Shown here: piece by piece, positions 1-6,407 of the stretch
Layout of the letters: every line of letters begins with the position of its first letter
Numbering within the stretch: the first letter of the stretch is position 1
Assembly (NCBI GenBank): GCA_937894055.1
Contig: CALDHQ010000546.1
Span: 1-9,303 of the forward strand
Direction of reading: 5' to 3'
DNA from: an uncultured Polymorphobacter sp.
Lineage (GTDB): Bacteria > Pseudomonadota > Alphaproteobacteria > Sphingomonadales > Sphingomonadaceae
Length of the DNA: 9,303 bases
Notes under the pieces: model-generated
The model's database searches: none
What the model saw: the letters and a program-made list of their open reading frames with translations, nothing else
Told to the model about the DNA's origin: nothing
Program-made: the position numbers and the translations under genes

Positions 1-651
1 GCGGTGCGCAGCCTCGTCGGTCAAGCGCCGGTGTTCGACCACCATTTCCTGCACGTGACCTTCCCGCCGGCGTATCACGAAGCCGGCGGCGGCGAGAATG
101 TCTCGCAGCACCTGCACCAGGACTCGACGATCGACCCGCGCCGCGCCTTCGATATCCAGATCATGTATTATCCGCACGAGGTGACGCGCGACATGGGCGG
201 TACGCGCTTCCTGCCCGGCAGCCATTTGCGCAAGGTCAGCGAGGCGGCGATCGCGCGCTACCAGAACATCCGCGGCCAGCAGCACATGGTGTGCAAGGCC
301 GGCACGTTGCTGTTCATCCATTCGGGCATCTGGCACGGCGGCGGCGTCAACCTGTCGGACCGCACCCGCACGATGTTCAAGATCCGCATCAACCCGAGCC
401 AGTCGCAGGTGCGCCAGTTCGATGTGTCAACGCTGGTGCCGCAGACCGCGCAACGCCCGATTTTCTATCTCAAGGCGCCGCCACCCCACAGCGTCGAACA
501 GATCCTGATGACCCCCGAACCCTGGTTCGAAAACGACACCGGGCGCCTCGAATTCCTCAACCGCATCAAGCTGTGGCGCTACCTCACCGGCGACGCCACC
601 TATGACGCCGATTACTGGCTCACCCGCATCGAAAACCGCGCCGAAGCCTGA
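1..651 (+). CDS. Phytanoyl-CoA dioxygenase (PhyH) family protein, 5'-truncated
   Basis: The frame is open from the left edge, so the gene almost certainly starts upstream; the GTG at 4 is only the first possible start inside the window. The visible 215 residues (numbered from that GTG) carry the double-stranded beta-helix signature of non-haem Fe(II)/2-oxoglutarate oxygenases. There is an H-x-D iron motif (HQD, His38/Asp40), a PhyH-like GGTRFLPGSH (65-74), and the distal iron ligand in IWHGGG (His111). Arg120 or Arg122, 9-11 residues further on, suits binding of the 2-oxoglutarate carboxylate. Such enzymes couple oxidative decarboxylation of 2-oxoglutarate to hydroxylation of a small molecule or lipid. 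The substrate cannot be told from sequence; the family is broad and the name does not imply phytanate degradation. The C-terminal ~65 residues (WFENDTGRLEFLNRIKLWRYL and on) are a less conserved helical tail. Ends in TGA at 649-651. No operon partner is visible downstream. Confidence 0.85.
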   Translation, partial: AVRSLVGQAPVFDHHFLHVTFPPAYHEAGGGENVSQHLHQDSTIDPRRAFDIQIMYYPHEVTRDMGGTRFLPGSHLRKVSEAAIARYQNIRGQQHMVCKAGTLLFIHSGIWHGGGVNLSDRTRTMFKIRINPSQSQVRQFDVSTLVPQTAQRPIFYLKAPPPHSVEQILMTPEPWFENDTGRLEFLNRIKLWRYLTGDATYDADYWLTRIENRAEA

Positions 652-681
652 CCGCGCTGAGCGTTATCGAAATACCCAACC

Positions 682-720
682 CCGCTCATCCCGAGCGAAG
701 TCGAGGGACGCGCCGAGCGG
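682..720. repeat. Sphingomonad-type interspersed repeat (REP-like)
   Basis: The unit is bounded by a 6-bp inverted repeat, CCGCTC (682-687) and GAGCGG (715-720). Its core, GAGCGAAGTCGAGGGACG (693-710), closely resembles the 'GAGCGAAGTCGAAGGACG' words found many times between genes in sphingomonad genomes. Read on the other strand, the core gives the familiar shadow peptide PSTSLGMS. Recognition is from memory of such genomes; copy number cannot be tested in this window, where only one copy occurs. The role is unknown; a transcript hairpin or a mobile REP-type unit are both possible. Confidence 0.5.
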
Positions 721-974
721 TCGGATAGGCCGCGAAACCATATACGGGGATTTCCGGAATGGGGTGGCAAGCAGACTAACGGTTTCCAAGGGCCGTCGGC
801 GCCAAAGCGGATATGGGGCATGCCGGCGGCAACGCGCCCCATTTACGTCATTGAAGGGCTATTGTTCGATTCTCGTAACCTGCCGTTGAGCTAAAACCTC
901 GGTCCGTAGGGGCAAGCATCTATGGTGGGGGCTATGCGCCGTCGTCGTCATCCCATACGGTGGCGGCACAATTC

Positions 975-980
975 GGGGGG
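975..980 (+). promoter_or_regulatory. Ribosome binding site deciding a TTG start
   Basis: A GGGGGG run ends 5 nt before the TTG at 986. The nearby ATG at 981 is out of frame and meets TGA after one codon. The TIR frame, followed upstream to its stop at 887-889, contains no ATG or GTG. The TTG is therefore the best-supported start. Confidence 0.6.
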
Positions 981-985
981 ATGTC

Positions 986-3277
986 TTGAACGCACCGCAA
1001 CCGCCGCGCGTTTTTCTATCGTACGCACGTGCTGACCGGCCACGCGTGGCGAAGCTCGCCGAGGCGCTGAGCGCCGCTGGGTTGTCGGTATGGTGGGACA
1101 CCGCGATCGAGGGTGGTGCCGATTTTTCTGACGATATCGCGCGCGAACTTGAAGCGGCCGACGTCGTCGTCGTCGCTTGGTCGGCGACGTCGGTAGGCTC
1201 GGCATGGGTCCGCGACGAGGCCGGCGCCGGTCGCGACCGCAAGCGGTTGGTGCCGGTGCAACTTGACAGCACGCCGCCGCCGTTGGGGTTTCGCCAACTA
1301 CAGGCGGTCGACCTGTCGGGCTGGCGCGGGCGTGCCGGCGACCCGAAAATCGCGGCGCTGGTTACGGCCATTGCACGCGTTGCGGGCAGCACGCCAGCGG
1401 CCACAGTGGCGCCCAAACTCAAATCGCCAGTACGTTTCATGCCATGGCTGGTTGTGGCGCTGGTGCTGGTTGCGGCCCTAGTTGCGGGTTGGCATTTCTA
1501 TGGGCCCAAGTTCGGCCCGACAGCGAAGCCCGTCGTCGCGGTCCTGCCCTTCACCGACATGTCGCAAGCCAAGGGCAAGGCGTATTTCGCCGAAGGGCTG
1601 GCGGAGGAAATACTCGACACGCTGGCGCATGACGCGCGGCTCAAGGTGCTCGGCGGGACCACAGCGCGCGCGATCCGCGACAATAGCGCCGACCCCGATT
1701 TCGCCCGCGACAAGCTCGGCGTGACGCGGCTGCTCGAAGGCAGCGTGCGTGGCGGCAACGGGGCGGACAGCGTCAAGGTTTCGGTACGGCTGATCGACAC
1801 CGCCGATGGCAGCGAGATCTGGAGCCAGACGTTCGACCGCAACGGCACCGATGTCGTGGCGGTACAGGAAGAGGTTGCACAAGCGGTGGCAGTGCAGCTG
1901 GCCGGCCCCCTTGGCGGGAATGCGCAGGTTGCGGTGACCAGTACTGCCAAGGTGCCGCCGGCGGCGTATGAGAAAGTGCTGATTGCCAGACAGTTGTTGC
2001 GGACACGGCAGGCAGACGCGATTGCCAAAGCGCGCGTGCTGGCGAATGAGGCGGTCGCGCTCGCACCCGAGTATGCGCCCGCCTATGCTGTCCGCTCGCA
2101 GGCTGTTGCATTGGCCGTACAGTATATCGGCACACCGGCCAGCGAACGTGCGGCAGCCCGGCATGACGCCGAGACCGCCACACGGCTCGACCCGAATCTA
2201 TCGGACGGCTACGCAGCGCTCGGTCGGGTTTTGCGCGATATAGGTGATTACCGCGGCGCAGTCGCAGCGTTGAACCGTTCGCTGGCGCTGAAACCCGACG
2301 ATTCGGAGCCTCGGTTCATGCTGGGAACCGTGTATCGCTTCTTGGGCCAAAACAACCGTGCCATCGCGGAATACGAAAAGTCGGTCGCAATTGACCCGCT
2401 CTGGACGATCAATACATTGAACCTTGCGCAAGGATATGTGTGGGCGGGTCGCCCCGAAAAGGCCCGCGCTTTGACGCAGCACTACCGGTCGATCACGCCC
2501 AATGCCGCTGATGCGGATATCGTTGAAAGCTCCGCAGCATTGGACATGGGCGAGTATGCGCGCAGCCTGAAACTGGCAAATGCAGCGCTCGCTCGTAACG
2601 CTCAATCAGCAAATGCCGCCAATTTTCGACTGAACGCACTACTTGCCATGCAAGCTGCGAACCAGCTCAGCCCAGCAGAAATATCGACCCTTCTCCCATA
2701 TCGGTGGAGGATCGTATCGACGCAAATGGGACCAGCCGCTGACTTGATTTTGCGGAACGGACCGGCGGCGTGGGACGATCCACTCCAGATAGCTTGGCTG
2801 TCATATGTGCTTATGGATCTCGATCGCCCCACAGACCTTGTGCGGGCGTTCGATGCGCGGTTCACCGCGGTCGGCGCTTATCTCGCGTCGCAGGTCGCTG
2901 ACGAATACGGCGCGCTCTATCTCGCGCCGGCATTCGAGCGCGTCGGGCGCCGGGGCGATGCGGAGGCGCTGCGCAACTTTGCGCGCGCCCGAATGACCCA
3001 TGCGGAGGCAAATGGAACGGCTGCCTCACTCAATGCGAGCAATTGGGCATTTTTGATGCTGTCCGAAGGCGACCGCGCGGGCGCATTGGCCAAGCTCGAG
3101 GCCGGTATCGGCACTGCATGGTGGCAAGTTTGCGGCACCGATGTGTGGATTGGCGATTTGTGGTGGGTCGCACCACTCAACGGCGACCCGCGCTTCGAGG
3201 CAGTCAAGGGGCGCTGCCGGGCCGAGATCAACAAGCAGCGCAAGCTGGCCGGGCTTGCGCCAGCGGTGTTGAAGTAG
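986..3277 (+). CDS. TIR - transmembrane - TolB-N-like - TPR protein
   Basis: 763 residues, intact, TTG start. Residues 8-115 form a TIR domain of the bacterial TIR_2 type: strand A VFLSYARADR (9-18), then WWDTAIEGG, then VVVVAWSATS, and WVRDE (74-78). Glu78 falls where NAD-cleaving TIRs such as SARM1 have the catalytic glutamate. Residues 152-171 are one hydrophobic span. Residues 183-305 resemble the TolB N-terminal-like module (COG5616): VVAVLPFTDMS, YFAEGLAEEIL, LLEGSVR, VSVRLIDTADGSEIWSQTFD. This module is common in adenylate cyclase and CadC-like fusions. Residues ~330-540 are TPR-like helical repeats, clearest at 405-437 and 440-472. The C-terminus has the APLNGDPRFEAV (729-740) ending usual after such TPR arrays. 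The likely topology is TIR in the cytoplasm and the rest in the periplasm (inference). A signalling or defence role is plausible but unproven; TIRs can also be pure interaction domains. No known TIR-system partner adjoins. Part of the C-terminal half (about 2500-2750) looks less G+C-rich than the neighbours. Confidence 0.88.
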   Translation: MNAPQPPRVFLSYARADRPRVAKLAEALSAAGLSVWWDTAIEGGADFSDDIARELEAADVVVVAWSATSVGSAWVRDEAGAGRDRKRLVPVQLDSTPPPLGFRQLQAVDLSGWRGRAGDPKIAALVTAIARVAGSTPAATVAPKLKSPVRFMPWLVVALVLVAALVAGWHFYGPKFGPTAKPVVAVLPFTDMSQAKGKAYFAEGLAEEILDTLAHDARLKVLGGTTARAIRDNSADPDFARDKLGVTRLLEGSVRGGNGADSVKVSVRLIDTADGSEIWSQTFDRNGTDVVAVQEEVAQAVAVQLAGPLGGNAQVAVTSTAKVPPAAYEKVLIARQLLRTRQADAIAKARVLANEAVALAPEYAPAYAVRSQAVALAVQYIGTPASERAAARHDAETATRLDPNLSDGYAALGRVLRDIGDYRGAVAALNRSLALKPDDSEPRFMLGTVYRFLGQNNRAIAEYEKSVAIDPLWTINTLNLAQGYVWAGRPEKARALTQHYRSITPNAADADIVESSAALDMGEYARSLKLANAALARNAQSANAANFRLNALLAMQAANQLSPAEISTLLPYRWRIVSTQMGPAADLILRNGPAAWDDPLQIAWLSYVLMDLDRPTDLVRAFDARFTAVGAYLASQVADEYGALYLAPAFERVGRRGDAEALRNFARARMTHAEANGTAASLNASNWAFLMLSEGDRAGALAKLEAGIGTAWWQVCGTDVWIGDLWWVAPLNGDPRFEAVKGRCRAEINKQRKLAGLAPAVLK

Positions 3278-3283
3278 TCGCTT

Positions 3284-3319
3284 GCACCACAGAAATGGGC
3301 GTCAGCTCCCCAGTGGTGC
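3284..3319 (+). terminator. Possible weak terminator of the TIR-TPR gene
   Basis: Seven bases after the stop codon lies GCACCAC (3284-3290), with its complement GTGGTGC at 3313-3319. Inside the loop, GGG (3297-3299) and CCC (3308-3310) could extend pairing. The loop is long and no T-run follows, so intrinsic termination is uncertain. It could be a fortuitous pair. Confidence 0.25.
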
Positions 3320-3446
3320 GACGCGTTCGTTGAGCAACTGAGCCCGTGGCAGCTAACCACAGATCCAGACCAGGAAGCCGCCATTCAGCTCCCTCCCCAT
3401 TATACGTTCGCCACGCTCAAGTGGGGGACAGGTAGAAGTATCGGGT

Positions 3447-3463
3447 GCAGGGCTCAGCCCTGC
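3447..3463. repeat. Perfect palindrome, possible transcript end hairpin
   Basis: GCAGGGCT, one C, AGCCCTGC is a perfect 8-bp-arm palindrome. As RNA it would fold as a 7-bp G+C-rich stem with a 3-nt loop on either strand. It lies 16 bases beyond the stop of the minus-strand M20 gene, inside a convergent intergenic region, so it is well placed as its transcript end. There is no U-run, so it could equally be a REP-type repeat. The following CCGCCGGAGGC also resembles words that accompany such palindromes in sphingomonad genomes (recognition from memory). Confidence 0.45.
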
Positions 3464-3479
3464 CCGCCGGAGGCCCTTT

Positions 3480-4817
3480 CTACGACTTCCCCAGCACCAT
3501 CAACGCCGCCGCCGACATCGCCTCGACTCCCGTGGCAATCGTCGGCGCCGGGTCGGGCGCGAATTTGGAGCTGTGCAGCGACGGCGGATTGACGCCGGCG
3601 GCCTTGGCGGCTTCCCAGGTCGATTGCTTGGTGGCGCCGAGCCAGAAGATGACCGTCTGGATGGATGGGTCGGCGAGGCCGAAGGCGTTGAAGTCCTCGC
3701 TGGCCATTGACGGGTCGAGGTCGACGACGCGGTCCTTGCCGAAGCGTTGAACGAACAGCGCCTGGACCTTGGCGGCGAACGCCGGGGTGTTGAGCGTCGG
3801 CGGTGTGCTTTCGACGACCTTGACCGTTGGCAGCTTGTCATCGGGCAGGCCGGCGGCGAGTGCTTCGTATTTGGCGACGCGGCCGATGCTGTCGATCAGC
3901 CGTTGCTGCTGCTTGCTGTCGTACGAGCGCACGGTGAGTGCCAGCTTGACCTCGTTCGAAATGATGTTGCGCTTGGTGCCGCCGTGGATCGAGCCGACGG
4001 TGATGACGGCAGGCGCAAACGGGTCGTTTTCGCGGCTGATCAGCGTCTGCATGCCGGTGATGATGTTTGCGGCCAGCACGATCGGGTCCTTGGTGGTCGC
4101 CGGATAGGCGCCGTGGCCGCCGATGCCGAACACGTCCATGTCGAGCGACGATCCGGCGGCGAGCGCGCGGTACGGCGGCACCGACAGCTTGCCCGCCGGG
4201 ATGCGGTTGTCGTCGTGCAGCGCCAGCGCATATTGCGGCTTGGGGAAGCGCGTGTAGAGTCCGTCCTTGAGCATCGCGTCGGCGCCGCCGATCATCTCCT
4301 CGGCAGGCTGCGCGATCATCACCAGCGTGCCCGACCACTGCGATTTGGCCTTCGCCATGGCGCGCGCCACGCCGACCCACACCGACATGTGGATGTCATG
4401 GCCGCAGGCGTGCATCACCGGCGTCATGCTGCCGTCGGCGGCCTTGCCGGTCGCGGTGCTGGCATAGGGCAGCCCGGTTTCTTCCTTGACCGGCAGCCCG
4501 TCCATGTCGGTGCGGATCAACAAAACCGGCCCGGGGCCGTTAACCATGACGGCGACAACACCCTTCTGGCCGACGCCGGTGGTCACGGTGAAGCCCGCCG
4601 CCTTGGCCTCGGCCGCCATCCGTGCGGCGGTCGCGGTTTCCTGGAACGACAGCTCGGGGCTGCTATGAAGGTGTGTGTAGAGGCTGGTCAGATACGGCGT
4701 GTCGGCAGCGGCGGTTGCGGTCAACGCATCGGCGGCGCGCAGTGGAACCGCGGTTCCGACGACGATCAGTGCCGAAAGCGCGGCGTGTGCCACTGTGTTG
4801 ATCAAGTTGGCACGCAT
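3480..4817 (-). CDS. Exported M20-family amidohydrolase/peptidase
   Basis: 445 residues, complete, ATG start with GGGAG (4824-4828 on the plus strand) 6 nt upstream. The N-terminus is a Sec signal peptide: Arg2, hydrophobic stretch 12-24, probable cleavage after RAADA near 31, so the enzyme acts outside the cytoplasm. The rest is an M20D metallohydrolase of the hippurate hydrolase / IAA-amino-acid hydrolase type. HACGHD (136-141) supplies metal ligands Cys138 and His140. AQPAEE (169-174) holds the general base and a metal ligand (Glu173/Glu174). LH at 200-201 and LHSSKF (414-419) supply further histidines. GGHGAYP (233-239) begins the dimerisation-domain part. RTDMDGLPV (102-110) carries the conserved Asp region. 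These enzymes hydrolyse amide bonds of N-acyl amino acids or related conjugates using two divalent metals; the substrate is unknown. Family length is about 380-450, so it is full-length. It is divergent from the secretion operon and has no operon partner here. Confidence 0.93.
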   Translation of the reverse strand: MRANLINTVAHAALSALIVVGTAVPLRAADALTATAAADTPYLTSLYTHLHSSPELSFQETATAARMAAEAKAAGFTVTTGVGQKGVVAVMVNGPGPVLLIRTDMDGLPVKEETGLPYASTATGKAADGSMTPVMHACGHDIHMSVWVGVARAMAKAKSQWSGTLVMIAQPAEEMIGGADAMLKDGLYTRFPKPQYALALHDDNRIPAGKLSVPPYRALAAGSSLDMDVFGIGGHGAYPATTKDPIVLAANIITGMQTLISRENDPFAPAVITVGSIHGGTKRNIISNEVKLALTVRSYDSKQQQRLIDSIGRVAKYEALAAGLPDDKLPTVKVVESTPPTLNTPAFAAKVQALFVQRFGKDRVVDLDPSMASEDFNAFGLADPSIQTVIFWLGATKQSTWEAAKAAGVNPPSLHSSKFAPDPAPTIATGVEAMSAAALMVLGKS

Positions 4818-4955
4818 CTTTCACTCCCGCGACGCTATGGATGTGCGACGTCTAGCAGTGATTTGCCGGTATTGGCTATTACCGAGTTGGCAGCGTAAGT
4901 TTGCCATAAGCTTGCGCCGCTAGGGCGTGCGCAGCCGTTGAAGGAAGTTCAAGTT
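4818..4955. promoter_or_regulatory. Divergent promoter region, M20 gene / secretion operon
   Basis: This region separates the two divergent starts and must hold both promoters. It is visibly more A+T-rich between about 4855 and 4915. Two short inverted repeats occur: CGGTA (4867-4871) with TACCG (4880-4884), and TGGCA (4888-4892) with TGCCA (4902-4906). Either could be an operator. TTGGCA at 4887-4892 resembles a -35 box, but no matching -10 lies at the proper distance. No start site can be assigned with confidence. Confidence 0.4.
4941..4947 (+). promoter_or_regulatory. Ribosome binding site selecting the TTG at 4956
   Basis: AAGGAAG ends 8 nt before the TTG at 4956. The other in-frame TTG, at 4938, has no Shine-Dalgarno sequence and would itself cover this site. 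Starting at 4956 gives a compact signal peptide beginning MRLLLPTLL. Confidence 0.65.
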
Positions 4956-6407
4956 TTGCGTTTGTTGTTGCCCACCCTGCTGACCTGCCTCGCCGCACCG
5001 CTGGCGGCACAGACCGTCGCGCCGTTGCCGCCGGCGCCGGTAGCAGCAGCGCGGCCGGTGCTGCCGACGGGTGTGGCGACCTTGCCGCCGCCGTCGGGCA
5101 ACCCGATGAAGATCGACTTCAACCGCGATCCGTTCCTGCGCTTCATGCGCGACGCAACGCCGCCGACGCCGTTCCGCGAAACCGTCGGTGACGCGGTCGA
5201 GGTCCATCCCGCCGTCACCGCCGCCATCCAGCAACAGGCCGAAGCCACCGCAGTGCGCACCGAAGTCCGCGCCGGGCTGTTTCCCAAGCTTGATGCGCAG
5301 GTCGTCGGCAGCCGCTCGATTGCGCGCCACCTGCAGGGCACCAAGACCGAAATCGAACGCCTCAGCCCGACGCTGCGCAACGACGCCATCGCCAATGTCG
5401 ACCAGCTGGTTTACGATTTCGGCGCGACCAGCAGCCGCGTCACCGCCGCCAGCGCGCGCGTCAAGGCCGCCGAAGCCGAAGTCGCGCGCGTCGCCACCGA
5501 TACCGCGCTGCGGTCGGTCACCGCTTACTATGACGTGCTGACCTTCCAGATTCTCATCGAGCTCAACGCCGCCAGCGTGGCGCGCCACCAGCAGATTCTG
5601 TCGGACACGCAGACGCGCTTCAAACAGGGGCTGGGCAGCGGCAGCGAGGTCGCGCAGGCGCAGGCTTTCCTCGCCGATACGCAGGTCCAGGGCATCCGCT
5701 TCCAGCGCCGGCTCGACGGCGCGCGCGGCAACTACCGCGAGCTGTTCGGTGTCGATGCGCCGCTGCACCTGACGCGGCCGCTGCCGCCGCAATCATCGGC
5801 GACATCGCTCGCCGACGCGCTGGCGCTGAGCAAGGACGCGCCGGCGGTTTCCGCGGCTTCGGCGCAGACCGCCGCCGCCAAGGGCGACTGGTCGGCGGCG
5901 AAGGGCGATGCGCTGCCGCGGCTGTCGGCGGGCGTCACCGGCAGCCTGTACGACCTGTCGGGCGGCGCGCAGGATTATGACGTGCGCGCCCAGGTGCTGT
6001 TGCGCCAGACGCTGACCGCCGGTGGCGCCGCGCAGGCGCGCATCGCGCAGGCCAAGGCGCGCTACCAGCGCGCCGAGGACGTGACGACGCGCATCGCCAA
6101 CGAAACCGCACGCGATGCCGGCGTGGCGTGGACCGATATCGCGCTGCTCGAAAGCTCGACCGATACGCTGGCCAATGCCTATGAAGCCAATCGCCGGTCG
6201 CGCGACATGTTCGTCGAACAGTTCCGCGTCTCGCGCGGCTCGCTGCTCGACCTGCTGCGCGCCGAGCAGGACTTTTTCAACAGCGCCGCCAACTATCTGC
6301 AGGGGGCTGTCGAACTTGATGTCGCACGCTATGTGCTGCTGGCCCGCACCGGCGAAATGCTGCCGGTATTCGGCATCAAACTGACCAGCCGGGAGATGGG
6401 GCAATGA
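4956..6407 (+). CDS. TolC-family type I secretion outer-membrane protein
   Basis: 483 residues from the TTG at 4956, chosen for its ribosome binding site; a start at 4938 would add six residues. Residues 1-19 (MRLLLPTLLTCLAAPLAAQ) are a signal peptide. A proline/alanine-rich linker follows to about residue 50. Two tandem OEP repeats form the barrel and periplasmic helical tunnel. Repeat 1 spans about 78-268, including LFPKLDAQ and NVDQLVYDFG, where the second motif marks the strand-to-helix turn typical of the family. Repeat 2 spans about 283-465, including LPRLSAGVTGSLYD, VLLRQTLTAGG and FRVSRGSLLDLLRAEQDFF. The length is normal for the family. It would be the trimeric outer-membrane exit duct for the ABC exporter encoded next. 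Its TGA overlaps the next ATG (ATGA, 6404-6407), implying translational coupling. LLTC in the signal peptide is not a good lipobox because Thr stands before the Cys. Confidence 0.93.
   Translation: MRLLLPTLLTCLAAPLAAQTVAPLPPAPVAAARPVLPTGVATLPPPSGNPMKIDFNRDPFLRFMRDATPPTPFRETVGDAVEVHPAVTAAIQQQAEATAVRTEVRAGLFPKLDAQVVGSRSIARHLQGTKTEIERLSPTLRNDAIANVDQLVYDFGATSSRVTAASARVKAAEAEVARVATDTALRSVTAYYDVLTFQILIELNAASVARHQQILSDTQTRFKQGLGSGSEVAQAQAFLADTQVQGIRFQRRLDGARGNYRELFGVDAPLHLTRPLPPQSSATSLADALALSKDAPAVSAASAQTAAAKGDWSAAKGDALPRLSAGVTGSLYDLSGGAQDYDVRAQVLLRQTLTAGGAAQARIAQAKARYQRAEDVTTRIANETARDAGVAWTDIALLESSTDTLANAYEANRRSRDMFVEQFRVSRGSLLDLLRAEQDFFNSAANYLQGAVELDVARYVLLARTGEMLPVFGIKLTSREMGQ

Larger units (their letters stand above)
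652..985. other. Intergenic region before the TIR-TPR gene
   Basis: These 334 bases hold no convincing gene. Open frames crossing it have no ribosome binding site, no codon bias and no recognisable protein. It contains the repeat unit at 682-720. The promoter of the downstream gene should lie in the last ~130 bases, where G+C drops locally (about 841-900), but no pair of boxes at proper spacing is convincing. No terminator with a T-run is seen after the oxygenase gene. Confidence 0.6.

Noticed and set aside
859..1440. 193-codon minus-strand open frame over the TIR start
   Set aside because: It overlaps the well-supported TIR domain, is rich in Ser/Thr/Ala/Arg without a motif, and continues into non-coding sequence without any change in character.
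986..3277. Thoeris or another known TIR defence system
   Set aside because: No ThsA-like, SLOG, Sir2 or other recognised partner adjoins. The neighbours are an oxygenase and a metallohydrolase, and the TIR is fused to a TolB-N-like/TPR half instead.
3747..4898. Long open frame on the plus strand opposite the M20 gene (383 codons)
   Set aside because: It is the antisense of a clear M20 enzyme. Its product is arginine/histidine/glycine-rich with no family signature or ribosome binding site, as expected of high-G+C shadows.
4956..5012. TolC-like protein as a lipoprotein (LLTC near residue 11)
   Set aside because: Position -1 is Thr rather than Gly, Ala or Ser, and the hydrophobic core continues past the Cys to a better signal peptidase I site near PLAAQ.
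4920..5792. 290-codon minus-strand open frame opposite the TolC-like gene
   Set aside because: It is a shadow of the TolC-family coding sequence, with repetitive Arg/Gln/Gly/Ala-rich text and no start signal.
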